DNA from: JAFGPS01 sp964570855
GTDB lineage: Bacteria > Planctomycetota > Phycisphaerae > Sedimentisphaerales > Anaerobacaceae
NCBI GenBank assembly: GCA_964570855.1
Contig: CAZMZR010000023.1
Location: 1 to 42,767, forward strand
Reading direction: 5' to 3'
DNA length: 42,767 nucleotides
Position numbers and translations under genes: made by a program. The notes beneath the pieces are model-generated. The model saw only the letters and a list, made by a program, of their open reading frames with translations, had not been told where the DNA came from and ran no database searches. How positions within the stretch are numbered: the first letter of the stretch is position 1; each line of letters starts with the position of its first letter. Below are positions 16,675 to 25,020 of the stretch, piece after piece.

Positions 16675-18543
16675 TCACCAAATTCCGCAAACCACAAACA
16701 AAACCACAAGCAATCCCAAAATTATCCAGGTTAAATACATAGACAGAACTCCGGAATGAAGCCATCGCAGAAAACTCGTCAGACACAGGCCGAATCTCCC
16801 ACCTTGGTCATAAGTATCAAAATAACCCTTTTCCTGGCCGCTGTAAAGCTGTTTCAAACCGTCCATTTGCACAACAGTCTTATAGAAATGCGTCCCGGGT
16901 ATTATCATTTGGTCATTTTGCTGAGTTTCGCCGCAAGTCCAGGTCGGTACGATTCTAATCTTGTCCGACAACTTCCCAATAAACCAGATAAGTAAACCAA
17001 TAAATATTCCCACTGCTATTAAAATCGTCGCAAATCCGGCGCCCCATGTGCTCAAAGCAGGTTCTTCGATTATATCTAATGCCGGATAAATAAACATCTT
17101 TAACGGCACATTATAATAGAATATCCCGAAAATTACACACAACACTGCAAGTACCGCCATAGGGATAATTTGAAGGCTGGAAACTTCTCTGACTTCCTTT
17201 AATCCGCTCGGCATGCGGGAAAGGAATATTGAATGTATGAGCTTAACAAATGATGCCAACGTAAGTGCACTGCCAAACATCGCTGCAACCAGCCATAGGG
17301 GCCACAATCCGGCTGTTGCGCCGACCTTCTCAGCTCCCATCTGAATAACACCCTGATATATCATCCATTTGGAGACAAAACCATTTAGAGGTGGAATACC
17401 GGAAATACTCAGAGCGGCTATCATGCAGGCAGCGAAAGTCCAGGGCATTTTCTTTCCCAGACCTCCAAGCTCTTCAAGATCAGCGGTCCCGGTCTGTTGT
17501 TCGACAGCCCCGCCGCACAGGAACAAACAACACTTATAAATAGCATTGTTGAGCATATGGAATACACCGCCGGCAATACCGACAGGTGTTCCGGTTGCTA
17601 TACCAAGAATCATATAACCAACCTGGCTAATAGCATGATAGGACAACAGCTTTTTGAGATTATGCTGAACCATGGCAATCATAACAGCAACAATGATTGT
17701 AACAGCCCCGATAATTGCCAGGACCAGGCTAAGAGCAGCCGTTTGAACAATAAACATCTTCCGGACGATAATTATCAGCAGATAAATACCCAGGAGTTTA
17801 TCAAGGGCAGCGGGTAAAAGTGCCATCACCGATGCGGGAGCATACTGGCCGCTGGTCGGGACCCATGTATGCAGAGGTAATGCACCCGCCTTGGTTATGG
17901 CAGCCAACATAAGCAATAAAAATGCAATGATAGGAAGCGCTAAAGTTGCCTCCAGCCTAACATTGGAGATAACAAACGTTCCCGAAAGCGCCCAAACCAT
18001 AATGACACCCAACATTAAAGCGGCATCGGAAGCACCTATCATAGCAAAACTCTTGGTCGCAGCGAAATTGGAATTCCTGCCTCCGGTGGTTATCAGCAAA
18101 TACAACGAGACAGTGACAATCTCCCAGAAAATCAGCAAAAACAACAGATTATTTGAAAGTAATATCCCAGCCGAGCCGCCTATCGCCAGCAGAGTCGCAC
18201 CGTAATAAATATTTGCATTCCGCTTCTCATCGTCCGCAGATCGTGACCTCAATGAGTACAAGGTGATGAGCAGCCCAAAACCCATTGCGAAAAGCAACAT
18301 GAAAGCTCCCAGCTTTGTCGCGCTGAGCATTAATATTAATTCCAGGCCATCCAATTGTAAAACAGACCAGGTCGCATCGGAGCCGCCGGAAGTAAAGATA
18401 GAAATAGCAAGCACAAATGCGATGATTGATATAATCAACGTCAATGCCCGGAACACGGAACTAAGTTTATTCGGTAAAAACAGAATTACAAAACCGATTA
18501 TCAACGGCAAAAAGACAGGGATGCAAAGCATACTTGTTTCCAA
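16675..18543 (-). CDS. NuoL/HyfB/MrpA-N-like antiporter subunit
   Basis: A 622-residue polytopic membrane subunit. The start is probably TTG 18543, with GGAGG 9 bases upstream; an ATG at 18531 has no such site. Antiporter residues are present: FWEIVTVSLYLL with glutamate, ITKAGALPLHTWVP, FHMLNNAIYKCCLFL, and SISGIPPLNGFVSKW. The C-terminal VPTWTCGE segment is typical of hydrogenase-linked HyfB/HycC/EchA-type subunits rather than free-standing MrpA. The cluster therefore has two large ion-translocating subunits (this and MrpD). It starts right after the large-subunit stop. Confidence 0.9.
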   Translation of the reverse strand: METSMLCIPVFLPLIIGFVILFLPNKLSSVFRALTLIISIIAFVLAISIFTSGGSDATWSVLQLDGLELILMLSATKLGAFMLLFAMGFGLLITLYSLRSRSADDEKRNANIYYGATLLAIGGSAGILLSNNLLFLLIFWEIVTVSLYLLITTGGRNSNFAATKSFAMIGASDAALMLGVIMVWALSGTFVISNVRLEATLALPIIAFLLLMLAAITKAGALPLHTWVPTSGQYAPASVMALLPAALDKLLGIYLLIIIVRKMFIVQTAALSLVLAIIGAVTIIVAVMIAMVQHNLKKLLSYHAISQVGYMILGIATGTPVGIAGGVFHMLNNAIYKCCLFLCGGAVEQQTGTADLEELGGLGKKMPWTFAACMIAALSISGIPPLNGFVSKWMIYQGVIQMGAEKVGATAGLWPLWLVAAMFGSALTLASFVKLIHSIFLSRMPSGLKEVREVSSLQIIPMAVLAVLCVIFGIFYYNVPLKMFIYPALDIIEEPALSTWGAGFATILIAVGIFIGLLIWFIGKLSDKIRIVPTWTCGETQQNDQMIIPGTHFYKTVVQMDGLKQLYSGQEKGYFDTYDQGGRFGLCLTSFLRWLHSGVLSMYLTWIILGLLVVLFVVCGIW

Positions 18544-18544
18544 T

Positions 18545-19762
18545 TTATAAATCCTCCATCTTCAGTTCCGGCGCGCCAATTTCCTTCTTAATCCGTGCTG
18601 TTCTATCACGGCTCATTTGTAGCAACGCTTCATAATCATGGACAATATTATGATGCGAATCCACAACGGCAAGCCTTTCAGTGCAGCTATAACAAGGATC
18701 TACCGCAGCGAGTGTAATAGTAACATCAGCAATATGTTCGCCTATGCATGAAGCCCTGAATGAAGGTACATTTACATAACTCGGTGCTCGGATTTTATGC
18801 CGAATCGGCCTGTTACCACCGTCGCTGCGAACGTAATGAAATGTCTCGCCGCGAGGTGCTTCGGCACGTCCGCAACCTTCTCCGGGTGGAATTTCTTTTA
18901 CTTCAAGAGCAATAGGCCCCTTGGGGATTTTCTTAACGGCTTGACGTATAATCTTAATTGCTTCAAGGACCTCAAGGAGTCGAACAACCGCTTTTGCAAA
19001 AACATCACCTTCGGGCCGAGTAATCACATTCCAGTCCAGATCACCATAAGCGGCATAAGGATCGTCACGTCGGGTATCAATAGCAATATCGCTGCCTCGT
19101 GCGGTTGGGCCGGTTACAGCGTATCTGACGGCATCTTCCTTGCTCAACGTCCCTACACCCTTTAGACGTACATGCAGAACAGGATCGTCAAGTACCGCCT
19201 TGGTAAGCATTTCGGTTTTCTTTTCGAGTGTGTCAATATCTTTCAATATCTTCGGTATTATTTCGTCGGGGATATCTTCCCGGCAGCCGCCAACCCGAAC
19301 ATTTCCGTAATTATTTCTGTTTCCTGTAATCGCCTCAAGTAAGTCAAGCACCGGCTCACGATACTTCCATGCCCACATAAAAACAGTGTCATAGCCTATA
19401 AAATGACCGGCAAGACCAACCCAAAGCAGATGGCTGTGAATTCGTTCCAGCTCGTTGATAATCACGCGTATATACTGGGCACGCTCAGGCGCTGTTATTC
19501 CGGCAAGCTCCTCAACGGCATTTATGTAAGCCAACGGATGTGAGGCCGAACAAATCCCACACACACGAGAAACCAAATAAGGAACCTGGTCAAATTGTAA
19601 TGACTCACTGATTTTTTCAATACCGCGATGGTTATATGAAATCCTCACGTCGATATCGGTGACTATCTCACCATCGACTGTGAGCTGAAAAAATTCCATC
19701 TCTTCCTGCAGCGGATGAAAAGGCCCTACTGCCAGAATCGGCTTTTTCACATTCTGTTTCAT
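18545..19762 (-). CDS. Group 4 [NiFe] hydrogenase large (catalytic) subunit
   Basis: A 405-residue NuoD/HycE/MbhL-like protein. Both nickel-binding pairs are intact: Cys68 and Cys71 in RVCGICSASH, Cys357 and Cys360 in DPCYSCTER. This separates it from complex I NuoD, which has lost them, and marks an H2-active enzyme. About 42 residues follow TER and are presumably removed by the protease at 11437. A helix with ERIHSHLLWVGLAGH is characteristic. The start overlaps the NuoC-like stop (ATGA), and GAAGGA 8 bases upstream comes from a dispersed repeat (19771-19796). The subgroup cannot be fixed without phylogeny. Confidence 0.93.
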   Translation of the reverse strand: MKQNVKKPILAVGPFHPLQEEMEFFQLTVDGEIVTDIDVRISYNHRGIEKISESLQFDQVPYLVSRVCGICSASHPLAYINAVEELAGITAPERAQYIRVIINELERIHSHLLWVGLAGHFIGYDTVFMWAWKYREPVLDLLEAITGNRNNYGNVRVGGCREDIPDEIIPKILKDIDTLEKKTEMLTKAVLDDPVLHVRLKGVGTLSKEDAVRYAVTGPTARGSDIAIDTRRDDPYAAYGDLDWNVITRPEGDVFAKAVVRLLEVLEAIKIIRQAVKKIPKGPIALEVKEIPPGEGCGRAEAPRGETFHYVRSDGGNRPIRHKIRAPSYVNVPSFRASCIGEHIADVTITLAAVDPCYSCTERLAVVDSHHNIVHDYEALLQMSRDRTARIKKEIGAPELKMEDL

Positions 19763-20220
19763 TTCTTAGTTCCTTCACTCCGCTCAGGACAAGCTTTCCT
19801 CAACGGATAAACACCTTCCGGCCAATCATCACTCAGGATCAGCCGTCTCATATTCGGATGATTTTTGAATTCTATTCCCAGGATATCGTGTATTTCCCTT
19901 TCTATCCACTCGGCACCGGGTATCAAAGGCGTAATGGACTCAATCGAAGGATTTTCCCGATCTCGAATAAACGTTTTGACCGTCACAACGTGACCAGTTT
20001 CGTCATTCGAGAAGTGGTACAGAACCTCAAAGCAATCGTCGGAATCGATTCCGGTAACGATAACAAATCTCAGAGGCAATTCTTCGAATAGGAACTTGCA
20101 AACAGAATAATTGTTTTGTGCTTCACAAAGCAGGAATATCCTGTTATTCGTTGTATGCTCTATATCTATGAGCTTATCCTTGATTTCCAACAACCTGTTA
20201 TTTAATTCTTCCTGGTTCAT
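19759..20220 (-). CDS. NuoC/MbhK-like 30-kDa hydrogenase subunit
   Basis: A 153-residue peripheral subunit that packs against the large subunit. The conserved GAEWIEREIHDILGIEF and the ending PEGVYPLRK are those of NuoC/HycE-N proteins. The natural end would fall near YPLRK; the last residues, ACPERSEGTKK, are encoded by a copy of a dispersed short repeat that has extended the gene. It overlaps the large-subunit gene by four bases. Confidence 0.9.
   Translation of the reverse strand: MNQEELNNRLLEIKDKLIDIEHTTNNRIFLLCEAQNNYSVCKFLFEELPLRFVIVTGIDSDDCFEVLYHFSNDETGHVVTVKTFIRDRENPSIESITPLIPGAEWIEREIHDILGIEFKNHPNMRRLILSDDWPEGVYPLRKACPERSEGTKK
19771..19796 (-). repeat. Dispersed short repeat, copy 1
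   Basis: On the - strand AAGCTTGTCCTGAGCGGAGT is followed by GAAGGA. It resembles copy 2 at 20674-20701. This copy lies within the last codons of the NuoC-like gene and encodes ACPERSEG. Its GAAGGA end lies 8 bases before the large-subunit ATG, in ribosome-binding-site position. Similar CTTGTCCTGAGC elements are known as scattered repeats in many environmental bacterial genomes (recollection, not searched). Confidence 0.75.
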
Positions 20221-20233
20221 ATTTCTATCCTGG

Positions 20234-20665
20234 TTATATTGCCGATAACGCCTTGACCACGCCCGAAATCATAGCCTCCGGTTTCGGAGGACAACCCGGC
20301 ACAAAGGCAATTATTGCATTGGGATCTTCTTCTCTTATTATCTTATCCACAGGCCCGACGACATGGTAGCCGCCACGGAATATTCCCGTATCGCACGCAC
20401 AGGCACCTATAGGAAAAACAACGCATGGCTTTGGGGTCTGTCGATAAACTTCTATCAATCGCGGAGCCGCCTGTCGGGTCACCACTCCGGTTACCAACAA
20501 GGCGTCGGCGTGGCGGGGAGAACCAACCAACTTAATACCGAACCTTTCAATATCATACCTCGGTGTCAGACAATTAACAATCTCAATATCGCAGTTGTTA
20601 CATGCACCGGTATTAACATGAAAGACCCACACCGATTTTTTCAACGACCACATTTTCCAGCTCAT
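20234..20665 (-). CDS. [NiFe] hydrogenase small subunit (NuoB/MbhJ-like)
   Basis: A 143-residue subunit carrying the proximal [4Fe-4S] cluster that passes electrons to or from the NiFe site. Cys22 and Cys25 (GACNNCDIEI), Cys89 (IGACACD) and Cys125 (VPGCPPKPEAM) match the NuoB cluster ligands. It lacks the long N-terminal flavodoxin-like extension and Tat signal of uptake hydrogenases, as expected for group 4. Its ATG follows GAAGGG supplied by dispersed repeat copy 2. It ends 13 bases before the NuoC-like gene. Confidence 0.92.
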   Translation of the reverse strand: MSWKMWSLKKSVWVFHVNTGACNNCDIEIVNCLTPRYDIERFGIKLVGSPRHADALLVTGVVTRQAAPRLIEVYRQTPKPCVVFPIGACACDTGIFRGGYHVVGPVDKIIREEDPNAIIAFVPGCPPKPEAMISGVVKALSAI

Positions 20666-20673
20666 ATATTCAT

Positions 20674-20701
20674 CCCTTCGGCTTCGCTCAAGGGCAAGCT
20701 T
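20674..20701 (-). repeat. Dispersed short repeat, copy 2
   Basis: On the - strand AAGCTTGCCCTTGAGCGAAG is followed by CCGAAGGG. It matches copy 1 in the first half and ends in the same GAAGGR. It fills most of the gap between the NuoH-like stop, which overlaps its first bases, and the small-subunit ATG. The GAAGGG is 8 bases from that ATG, the same spacing as copy 1. Confidence 0.75.
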
Positions 20702-21773
20702 AAAGCCAGTTGATGTTATAACAATAGCCTAATGATGCAAGTATGACCGCGGCGACCATGGCGAGGCTGCAATAGACCCAGAAGAACTTCATCGCCTGGT
20801 CAATTCGCAAACGCGGATTTGTATTTTTTATTAAAATTAATAAGACCAATATCAACACGTACTTACCAAGTCCGAGCAATATACATACCACAATAAAGCT
20901 TAACAAAGCTAACACGTCCATAAACTTGCTGCGATCCGCCAATAACCTTCCGCCGATGAAAATCAATAAAAGCAATACAGCAACAAACTTCCATACTCCA
21001 GCTAAGTGGATGTCACCATACCCACCAAGAAAAACAGTAACCAAAAACAACGGCAGTGCTACAAGCATTACCGCGTGAGCAAGCTTCCAAAGGGCCAGTA
21101 ATGCTCCTGAATACTCCATAAGAATGCCGCTTGCAAGCTCGGTATCAGATTCAGCTATATCGAAAGGAACAAATCCGAGTTTGGCCTGGATGCATAATAA
21201 TGCAATTAAAAATGACAGCATCCCCGATATGCTTAAAACCGATGCATGTTGCGAGATTGCATACAGACTAAGCTGTTGACCCTGGCCTGCAAGAGCTGCT
21301 GTTTTTATTATTATTACGATAAAGGCCAGCACAAGCGGCAGCTCATAGCCCATCACAAGTTTCATCTCTCTGGCGGCCCCCACCGCTGCATGTGGGCTGG
21401 CACTGGCGCTGCCGCCGAGAATTAACGCCAGTGACGGCAGAACCATAAGATATATCGCCACAATAATATCGCCGATAAAGGCTGCCTCTGCCTGGCTAAA
21501 CAACACTCGCCAGAGCATCACAGAAAGTAACAACACTCCAATCAACCCAACCAGTGGCGCCATGAGAAATACGGTTCGGTTGGCTTCCTGAGGTATAAGG
21601 ATTTCCTTGCCCATTAGTTTCATTATATCATACAAAGGCTGGAAAAGCGGCGGTCCAACACGCCACTGCACCAGAGCGCTTACTTTACGTACTATCCAGG
21701 AGGCAACTAATCCCAGAACAATTGTACCGGGAACAACTAATATCCAGAATATAATGGTCAAGGAGGTACTCAT
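20700..21773 (-). CDS. NuoH/HycD/MbhM-like membrane subunit
   Basis: A 357-residue membrane protein anchoring the hydrogenase module to the ion-translocating arm. The ATG at 21773 is chosen because it overlaps the preceding stop (ATGA) and AAGG lies upstream; a longer start at 21806 would intrude into that gene. VQWRVGPPLFQPLYDIMKL and GFVPFDIAESDTELASGILMEY (in two conserved loops) are the family's quinone-cavity-like charged motifs, here expected to couple electron flow to ion movement. About eight helices are seen. Confidence 0.92.
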   Translation of the reverse strand: MSTSLTIIFWILVVPGTIVLGLVASWIVRKVSALVQWRVGPPLFQPLYDIMKLMGKEILIPQEANRTVFLMAPLVGLIGVLLLSVMLWRVLFSQAEAAFIGDIIVAIYLMVLPSLALILGGSASASPHAAVGAAREMKLVMGYELPLVLAFIVIIIKTAALAGQGQQLSLYAISQHASVLSISGMLSFLIALLCIQAKLGFVPFDIAESDTELASGILMEYSGALLALWKLAHAVMLVALPLFLVTVFLGGYGDIHLAGVWKFVAVLLLLIFIGGRLLADRSKFMDVLALLSFIVVCILLGLGKYVLILVLLILIKNTNPRLRIDQAMKFFWVYCSLAMVAAVILASLGYCYNINWL

Positions 21774-22288
21774 TTCTTTGCCTTTTCCCTCAAAAACGGT
21801 TCCCACGTATTACCGCCGGATACTCTAACAACGATATCGTCAAAGACCTCTATCATATCCCCTTCTACCGACACTTCCTTATAATCTATACTTCCATCCC
21901 CGCACGTGTTGACACATAGTGGTTTTTCACCCGGTGCCAATCTGCCTCGGCATACATCACAAACACTGGAGGGGTACGGTATTAAATCTGTATATATTGT
22001 TCCGAACGGACATGCTATCGCACATGTCCCACAGCCCGTACATAACATATTTGCCCGCTTGAGAATGCCGGCATCATTATTTTTAGACGGTACTTTCTCC
22101 AGCGCATCCTGCGGGCACGCCTTGATACACGGTGCACTTTCACACCTGCGACAGATTAAAGCGAAACGGATCATCTCAAGCAGTGAGTTGATACCTTTGT
22201 TCCCGGGATGATGCTTATAAGAACACCGTACTTCGGACTCTTCCTGCAGCTTGCATCCGGCCAAATCAATAATTAGCTTTGCACCCAT
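21770..22288 (-). CDS. Polyferredoxin electron-transfer subunit (HycB/DmsB-like)
   Basis: A 172-residue soluble iron-sulfur protein. Three full four-cysteine sets are visible: Cys46/49/54/58, Cys83/86/89/93 and Cys110/113/125/129. Two additional cysteines (12 and 22) sit where relatives have a further cluster, but the usual spacing there is absent. It probably links the AsrA/AsrB-like module to the hydrogenase (inference from position). It is 41 bases after the flavoprotein gene and overlaps the NuoH-like gene by four bases. The ribosome binding site is weak (GAAAAG). Confidence 0.85.
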   Translation of the reverse strand: MGAKLIIDLAGCKLQEESEVRCSYKHHPGNKGINSLLEMIRFALICRRCESAPCIKACPQDALEKVPSKNNDAGILKRANMLCTGCGTCAIACPFGTIYTDLIPYPSSVCDVCRGRLAPGEKPLCVNTCGDGSIDYKEVSVEGDMIEVFDDIVVRVSGGNTWEPFLREKAKK

Positions 22289-22329
22289 AATTTTCTTTTC
22301 GTCGTATTTCGATTCACACGCGGACTATC

Positions 22330-23151
22330 TCAATCCCAAATATTTGGATATCGCTTTATCTGATCGTATGTAAAAACAGGTCCGTCTTTGCAGACATAAT
22401 ATTGCCCAAGCATACAATGGCCGCATTTACCTATTCCACAGCTCATGTTTTTTTCCATCGACAGGTATATCTGCTCGTCACCAAACCCGAATTCCAATAA
22501 TTTCAATGTGGCAAATTTCATCATAATCGGAGGACCACAGACCACTGCAACGCTGTTTTGAATATCAACGTCGTCAGGCGATAGAATCGTAGTAACAACT
22601 CCCACGTTATCTGTCCACGTCTCGTCGGCCTTATCAACGGTCAGCCTGATATTTACACCGTTTATTCTTTGCCAGGAGCCAAAAAGCGTGTTTTTATATA
22701 TAAAATCTGCCGGTGTTCTTGCTCCGAATCTACAAACCACCGATTTGAAATCCTGTATTCTGTCAACAAGCGTTAAAAACAGGGATCGTATCGGCGCCAG
22801 GCCAACACCGCCGCCGACGATATAAACATCTTTGCCTGTATAATCATCAACCGGATAGCCCCTGCCGTAAGGCCCGCGAATGCCGACCTTTTGTCCCTTC
22901 CGGCAATCGTGCAACAAAGCCGTTACCCTGCCGGCTTTCATTATGCTAATTTCCATCTTATCAGAGACGGCCGGTGACGAGGACGGGGTAAAAGGGGCTT
23001 CACCTTCGCCCGGCAAAGTCAATTCCACGAACTGGCCGGTTTTAAACTTAAATTCCTCTTCAGGTACAACGACAAAACTTTTAATAGTCGGAGATTCGTC
23101 TATAATGTCAACAATTTCGCCGTTAACGGGTTGGTAGAGATTCTTATTCAT
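22330..23151 (-). CDS. Flavoprotein, sulfhydrogenase gamma/AsrB-like, FAD/NAD(P)-binding with [2Fe-2S]
   Basis: A 273-residue ferredoxin-reductase-like protein expected to exchange electrons with NAD(P)H through FAD. The N-terminal FAD barrel has TGQFVELTLPGEG and a variant FTPSSSP flavin motif. GPYGRGYPVDD and VGGGVGLAPIRSLF form the nucleotide-binding part. VCGPPIMMKF and the C-terminal cysteines of SCGIGKCGHCMLGQYYVC, which hold a [2Fe-2S] cluster, are diagnostic of the HydG/AsrB/PyrK-like family. It overlaps its partner at 23148. Preference for NADH or NADPH cannot be told from sequence alone. Confidence 0.88.
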   Translation of the reverse strand: MNKNLYQPVNGEIVDIIDESPTIKSFVVVPEEEFKFKTGQFVELTLPGEGEAPFTPSSSPAVSDKMEISIMKAGRVTALLHDCRKGQKVGIRGPYGRGYPVDDYTGKDVYIVGGGVGLAPIRSLFLTLVDRIQDFKSVVCRFGARTPADFIYKNTLFGSWQRINGVNIRLTVDKADETWTDNVGVVTTILSPDDVDIQNSVAVVCGPPIMMKFATLKLLEFGFGDEQIYLSMEKNMSCGIGKCGHCMLGQYYVCKDGPVFTYDQIKRYPNIWD

Positions 23152-24215
23152 TTTGCAGCTTTCTCTTCTTCCTTACCTTTACCTTGAAGCTCTTCGTTCA
23201 GCTTTTTTAATACCACCCTGATATCCACATCACCAGCCTCGGCATCAACACACCTGCCGCAGCCGACGCACATCTCAATACCGTATCTGTCCAGAAAATA
23301 TGAGAATTTATGCATAAAACGATGCCTGAGCCTGTCCCCAAGGACTTTACGAGGATTCTCTCCGCCTGCAACCTGTGCATAAGCAAGCCTCATGCAGCTA
23401 TCCCACATTTTCATCTTCCCAAAATAGTCCTTTTGTTTGGTGTCATAAAGATAGAAACAGTGACATGTAGGACAGACACGCGTGCAGGCCTGACATTCAA
23501 CGCAGGTGGTTGCCTGCTGGTCGTAAACTTCACTATCATGACTGTTCTGGACAATCTCATTTACAGGCACATCGAATTTCATATCGGCATTGTTTCGCTC
23601 AAGCTGTTTTTGTGTTTCCTGACGATTTTTGTCGCGTTCACCTATCTGGTCCTTATCAGCCGGGCTGAAAATCTGCGAATTCCTTTTCAGAAAATCCTCA
23701 CCCTTTTGTGAACCTGCTTCGATAATAAAACCGTCACTGATCTGTGATACATTCAAATCAAATCCGCTCCGCACAAAGGGATGACCGCCCATAACATTAC
23801 AAAAACAACTCTCCGCCGGCTCGAAGCAATCGGAAGTTATTATGAACATTTTCTCCCGTCGTTTTACATAAAAGGGATCCTCGAATTCCTTTTCCAGAAA
23901 AACCTTGTCCAGAACAGCGATGGAGCGTAAGTCACAGTCTTTTAGCCCGAAGACTGCAAACGGTCTTATCTCCTCCTTTGGTTCCAGAGGCTCAGGAAAA
24001 ACAGCGGCAAGCTCGCGAAGAGGAAACAAAAACTCTTTTATCGGCGTGCAAACGCGTATGTTATTTAACATCACTTCAGTTCCGGCGGCTGGATCATAAT
24101 TTTCAAATACATAATGTGAATCCGCCCTCTTCGGCAGATATACATCCATCTGCCCGGCAACTGTATCCAGAAACGGCTTTAACTTACTTAAAAAAACTTT
24201 TCTCATTTCGTCCAT
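23148..24215 (-). CDS. Iron-sulfur protein, sulfhydrogenase beta/AsrA-like
   Basis: A 355-residue soluble subunit, first gene of the cluster after rex. A SCFCNVMGGHPF motif in the N-terminal half and CVECQACTRVCPTCHC in the C-terminal half match the AsrA/HydB family, which passes electrons between the flavoprotein and other Fe-S subunits. The second ferredoxin motif is incomplete: CVGCGRC is followed by VDAEAGDVDI, so the expected fourth cysteine is missing. Its partner gene overlaps by four bases. The 124-base gap to rex could hold a promoter (weak TTGAAT and ATTAAT). Confidence 0.87.
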   Translation of the reverse strand: MDEMRKVFLSKLKPFLDTVAGQMDVYLPKRADSHYVFENYDPAAGTEVMLNNIRVCTPIKEFLFPLRELAAVFPEPLEPKEEIRPFAVFGLKDCDLRSIAVLDKVFLEKEFEDPFYVKRREKMFIITSDCFEPAESCFCNVMGGHPFVRSGFDLNVSQISDGFIIEAGSQKGEDFLKRNSQIFSPADKDQIGERDKNRQETQKQLERNNADMKFDVPVNEIVQNSHDSEVYDQQATTCVECQACTRVCPTCHCFYLYDTKQKDYFGKMKMWDSCMRLAYAQVAGGENPRKVLGDRLRHRFMHKFSYFLDRYGIEMCVGCGRCVDAEAGDVDIRVVLKKLNEELQGKGKEEEKAAK

Positions 24216-24339
24216 CTGCGTTTACCTAATTACTTTATTATGAACCCGGTATATTACCAGATGAAATCTGTTAAAAAAAACAATTTATTATGTTATTCTT
24301 AATATAATTAATGCCTGAAAAATTACCCAATTCAACATT

Positions 24340-24963
24340 TTAATTGGACGGCATATAATATGGCAATCGAGCAAAGTCCATTGCTATATCAATCGTTATC
24401 ACTTTAATTTTCTTCGGTACTGTTATATAACACGGAGAAAAATTCAGAATACCCGTTATACCTGCTTTTACTAATTCATCCGCTGTTTGTTGTGCCGCCT
24501 GTCGAGGTACGGCGATGATACCAAGTTTGATTTTTCGTTTCTTCAGTGTTTGTATATTTAAGACATCCTTTATTTCAACGTCATTAATTCTTTTGCCGAC
24601 TTTTTTAGGATCGACATCAAAAGCTACTGCAATATCGAATCCATATATTCCGAAGCCTGGATACGCCAAAACCGCAGAACCAAGATTGCCAACCCCCACC
24701 AAAGCAGCTTTTTGTCTGACATGAAGCTTTAAGATTCTTTTAATCTCCCTTGCTAACTTCTCAATATTGTATCCCACACCACGGGTACCAAAATCACCGA
24801 AATAGGAAAAATCCTTCCTTACCTGCCAAGGATAGGTACCAACGAACTCCGCCAGATCCCTGCTCGATACGCTCTTCTGACCCCGCTCCGACAGTAACAG
24901 CAATCCCCGCAAATATAGCGGCAATCGACGGATCGCTTCGTCTGGAATTTTATGGTACCTCAT
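24340..24963 (-). CDS. rex: Redox-sensing transcriptional repressor Rex
   Basis: A 207-residue repressor that senses the NADH/NAD+ ratio; NADH releases it from DNA and turns on fermentative and hydrogenase genes. Residues about 1-80 are the winged helix (PDEAIRRLPLYLR, TYPWQVRKDFSYFG, RGVGYNI), and about 85-205 the Rossmann domain (ALVGVGNLGSAVL). It is immediately upstream of the hydrogenase cluster on the same strand, so that cluster is a likely target. A candidate autoregulatory operator lies 26-43 bases before the start. Confidence 0.94.
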   Translation of the reverse strand: MRYHKIPDEAIRRLPLYLRGLLLLSERGQKSVSSRDLAEFVGTYPWQVRKDFSYFGDFGTRGVGYNIEKLAREIKRILKLHVRQKAALVGVGNLGSAVLAYPGFGIYGFDIAVAFDVDPKKVGKRINDVEIKDVLNIQTLKKRKIKLGIIAVPRQAAQQTADELVKAGITGILNFSPCYITVPKKIKVITIDIAMDFARLPYYMPSN

Positions 24964-24988
24964 ATCTTATAATACATTAAATTAGTGC

Positions 24989-25006
24989 TTGAGTTCACAT
25001 TCACAA
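24989..25006. promoter_or_regulatory. Candidate Rex operator
   Basis: TTGAGTT-CACA-TTCACAA is an 18-bp site with one perfect Rex half-site (TTCACAA) and a degenerate other half, 11 of 14 half-site positions matching the classic TTGTGAA-N4-TTCACAA. It falls just downstream of the predicted rex transcription start, a good place for self-repression. Confidence 0.4.
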
Positions 25007-25020
25007 GCTAAAGAACAAGC

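Noticed and set aside
18545..22288. Respiratory complex I (nuo) operon
   Set aside because: The NuoD-like subunit keeps both CxxC pairs for NiFe and a maturation protease is present; NuoE, F, G and a full nuo set are absent.
24268..24283. CTGTTAAAAAAAACAA before the hydrogenase cluster as a Rex site
   Set aside because: The half-sites resemble TTGTT/AACAA but the spacing is two bases shorter than a Rex operator and the centre is a plain A-run; chance is likely in AT-rich DNA.
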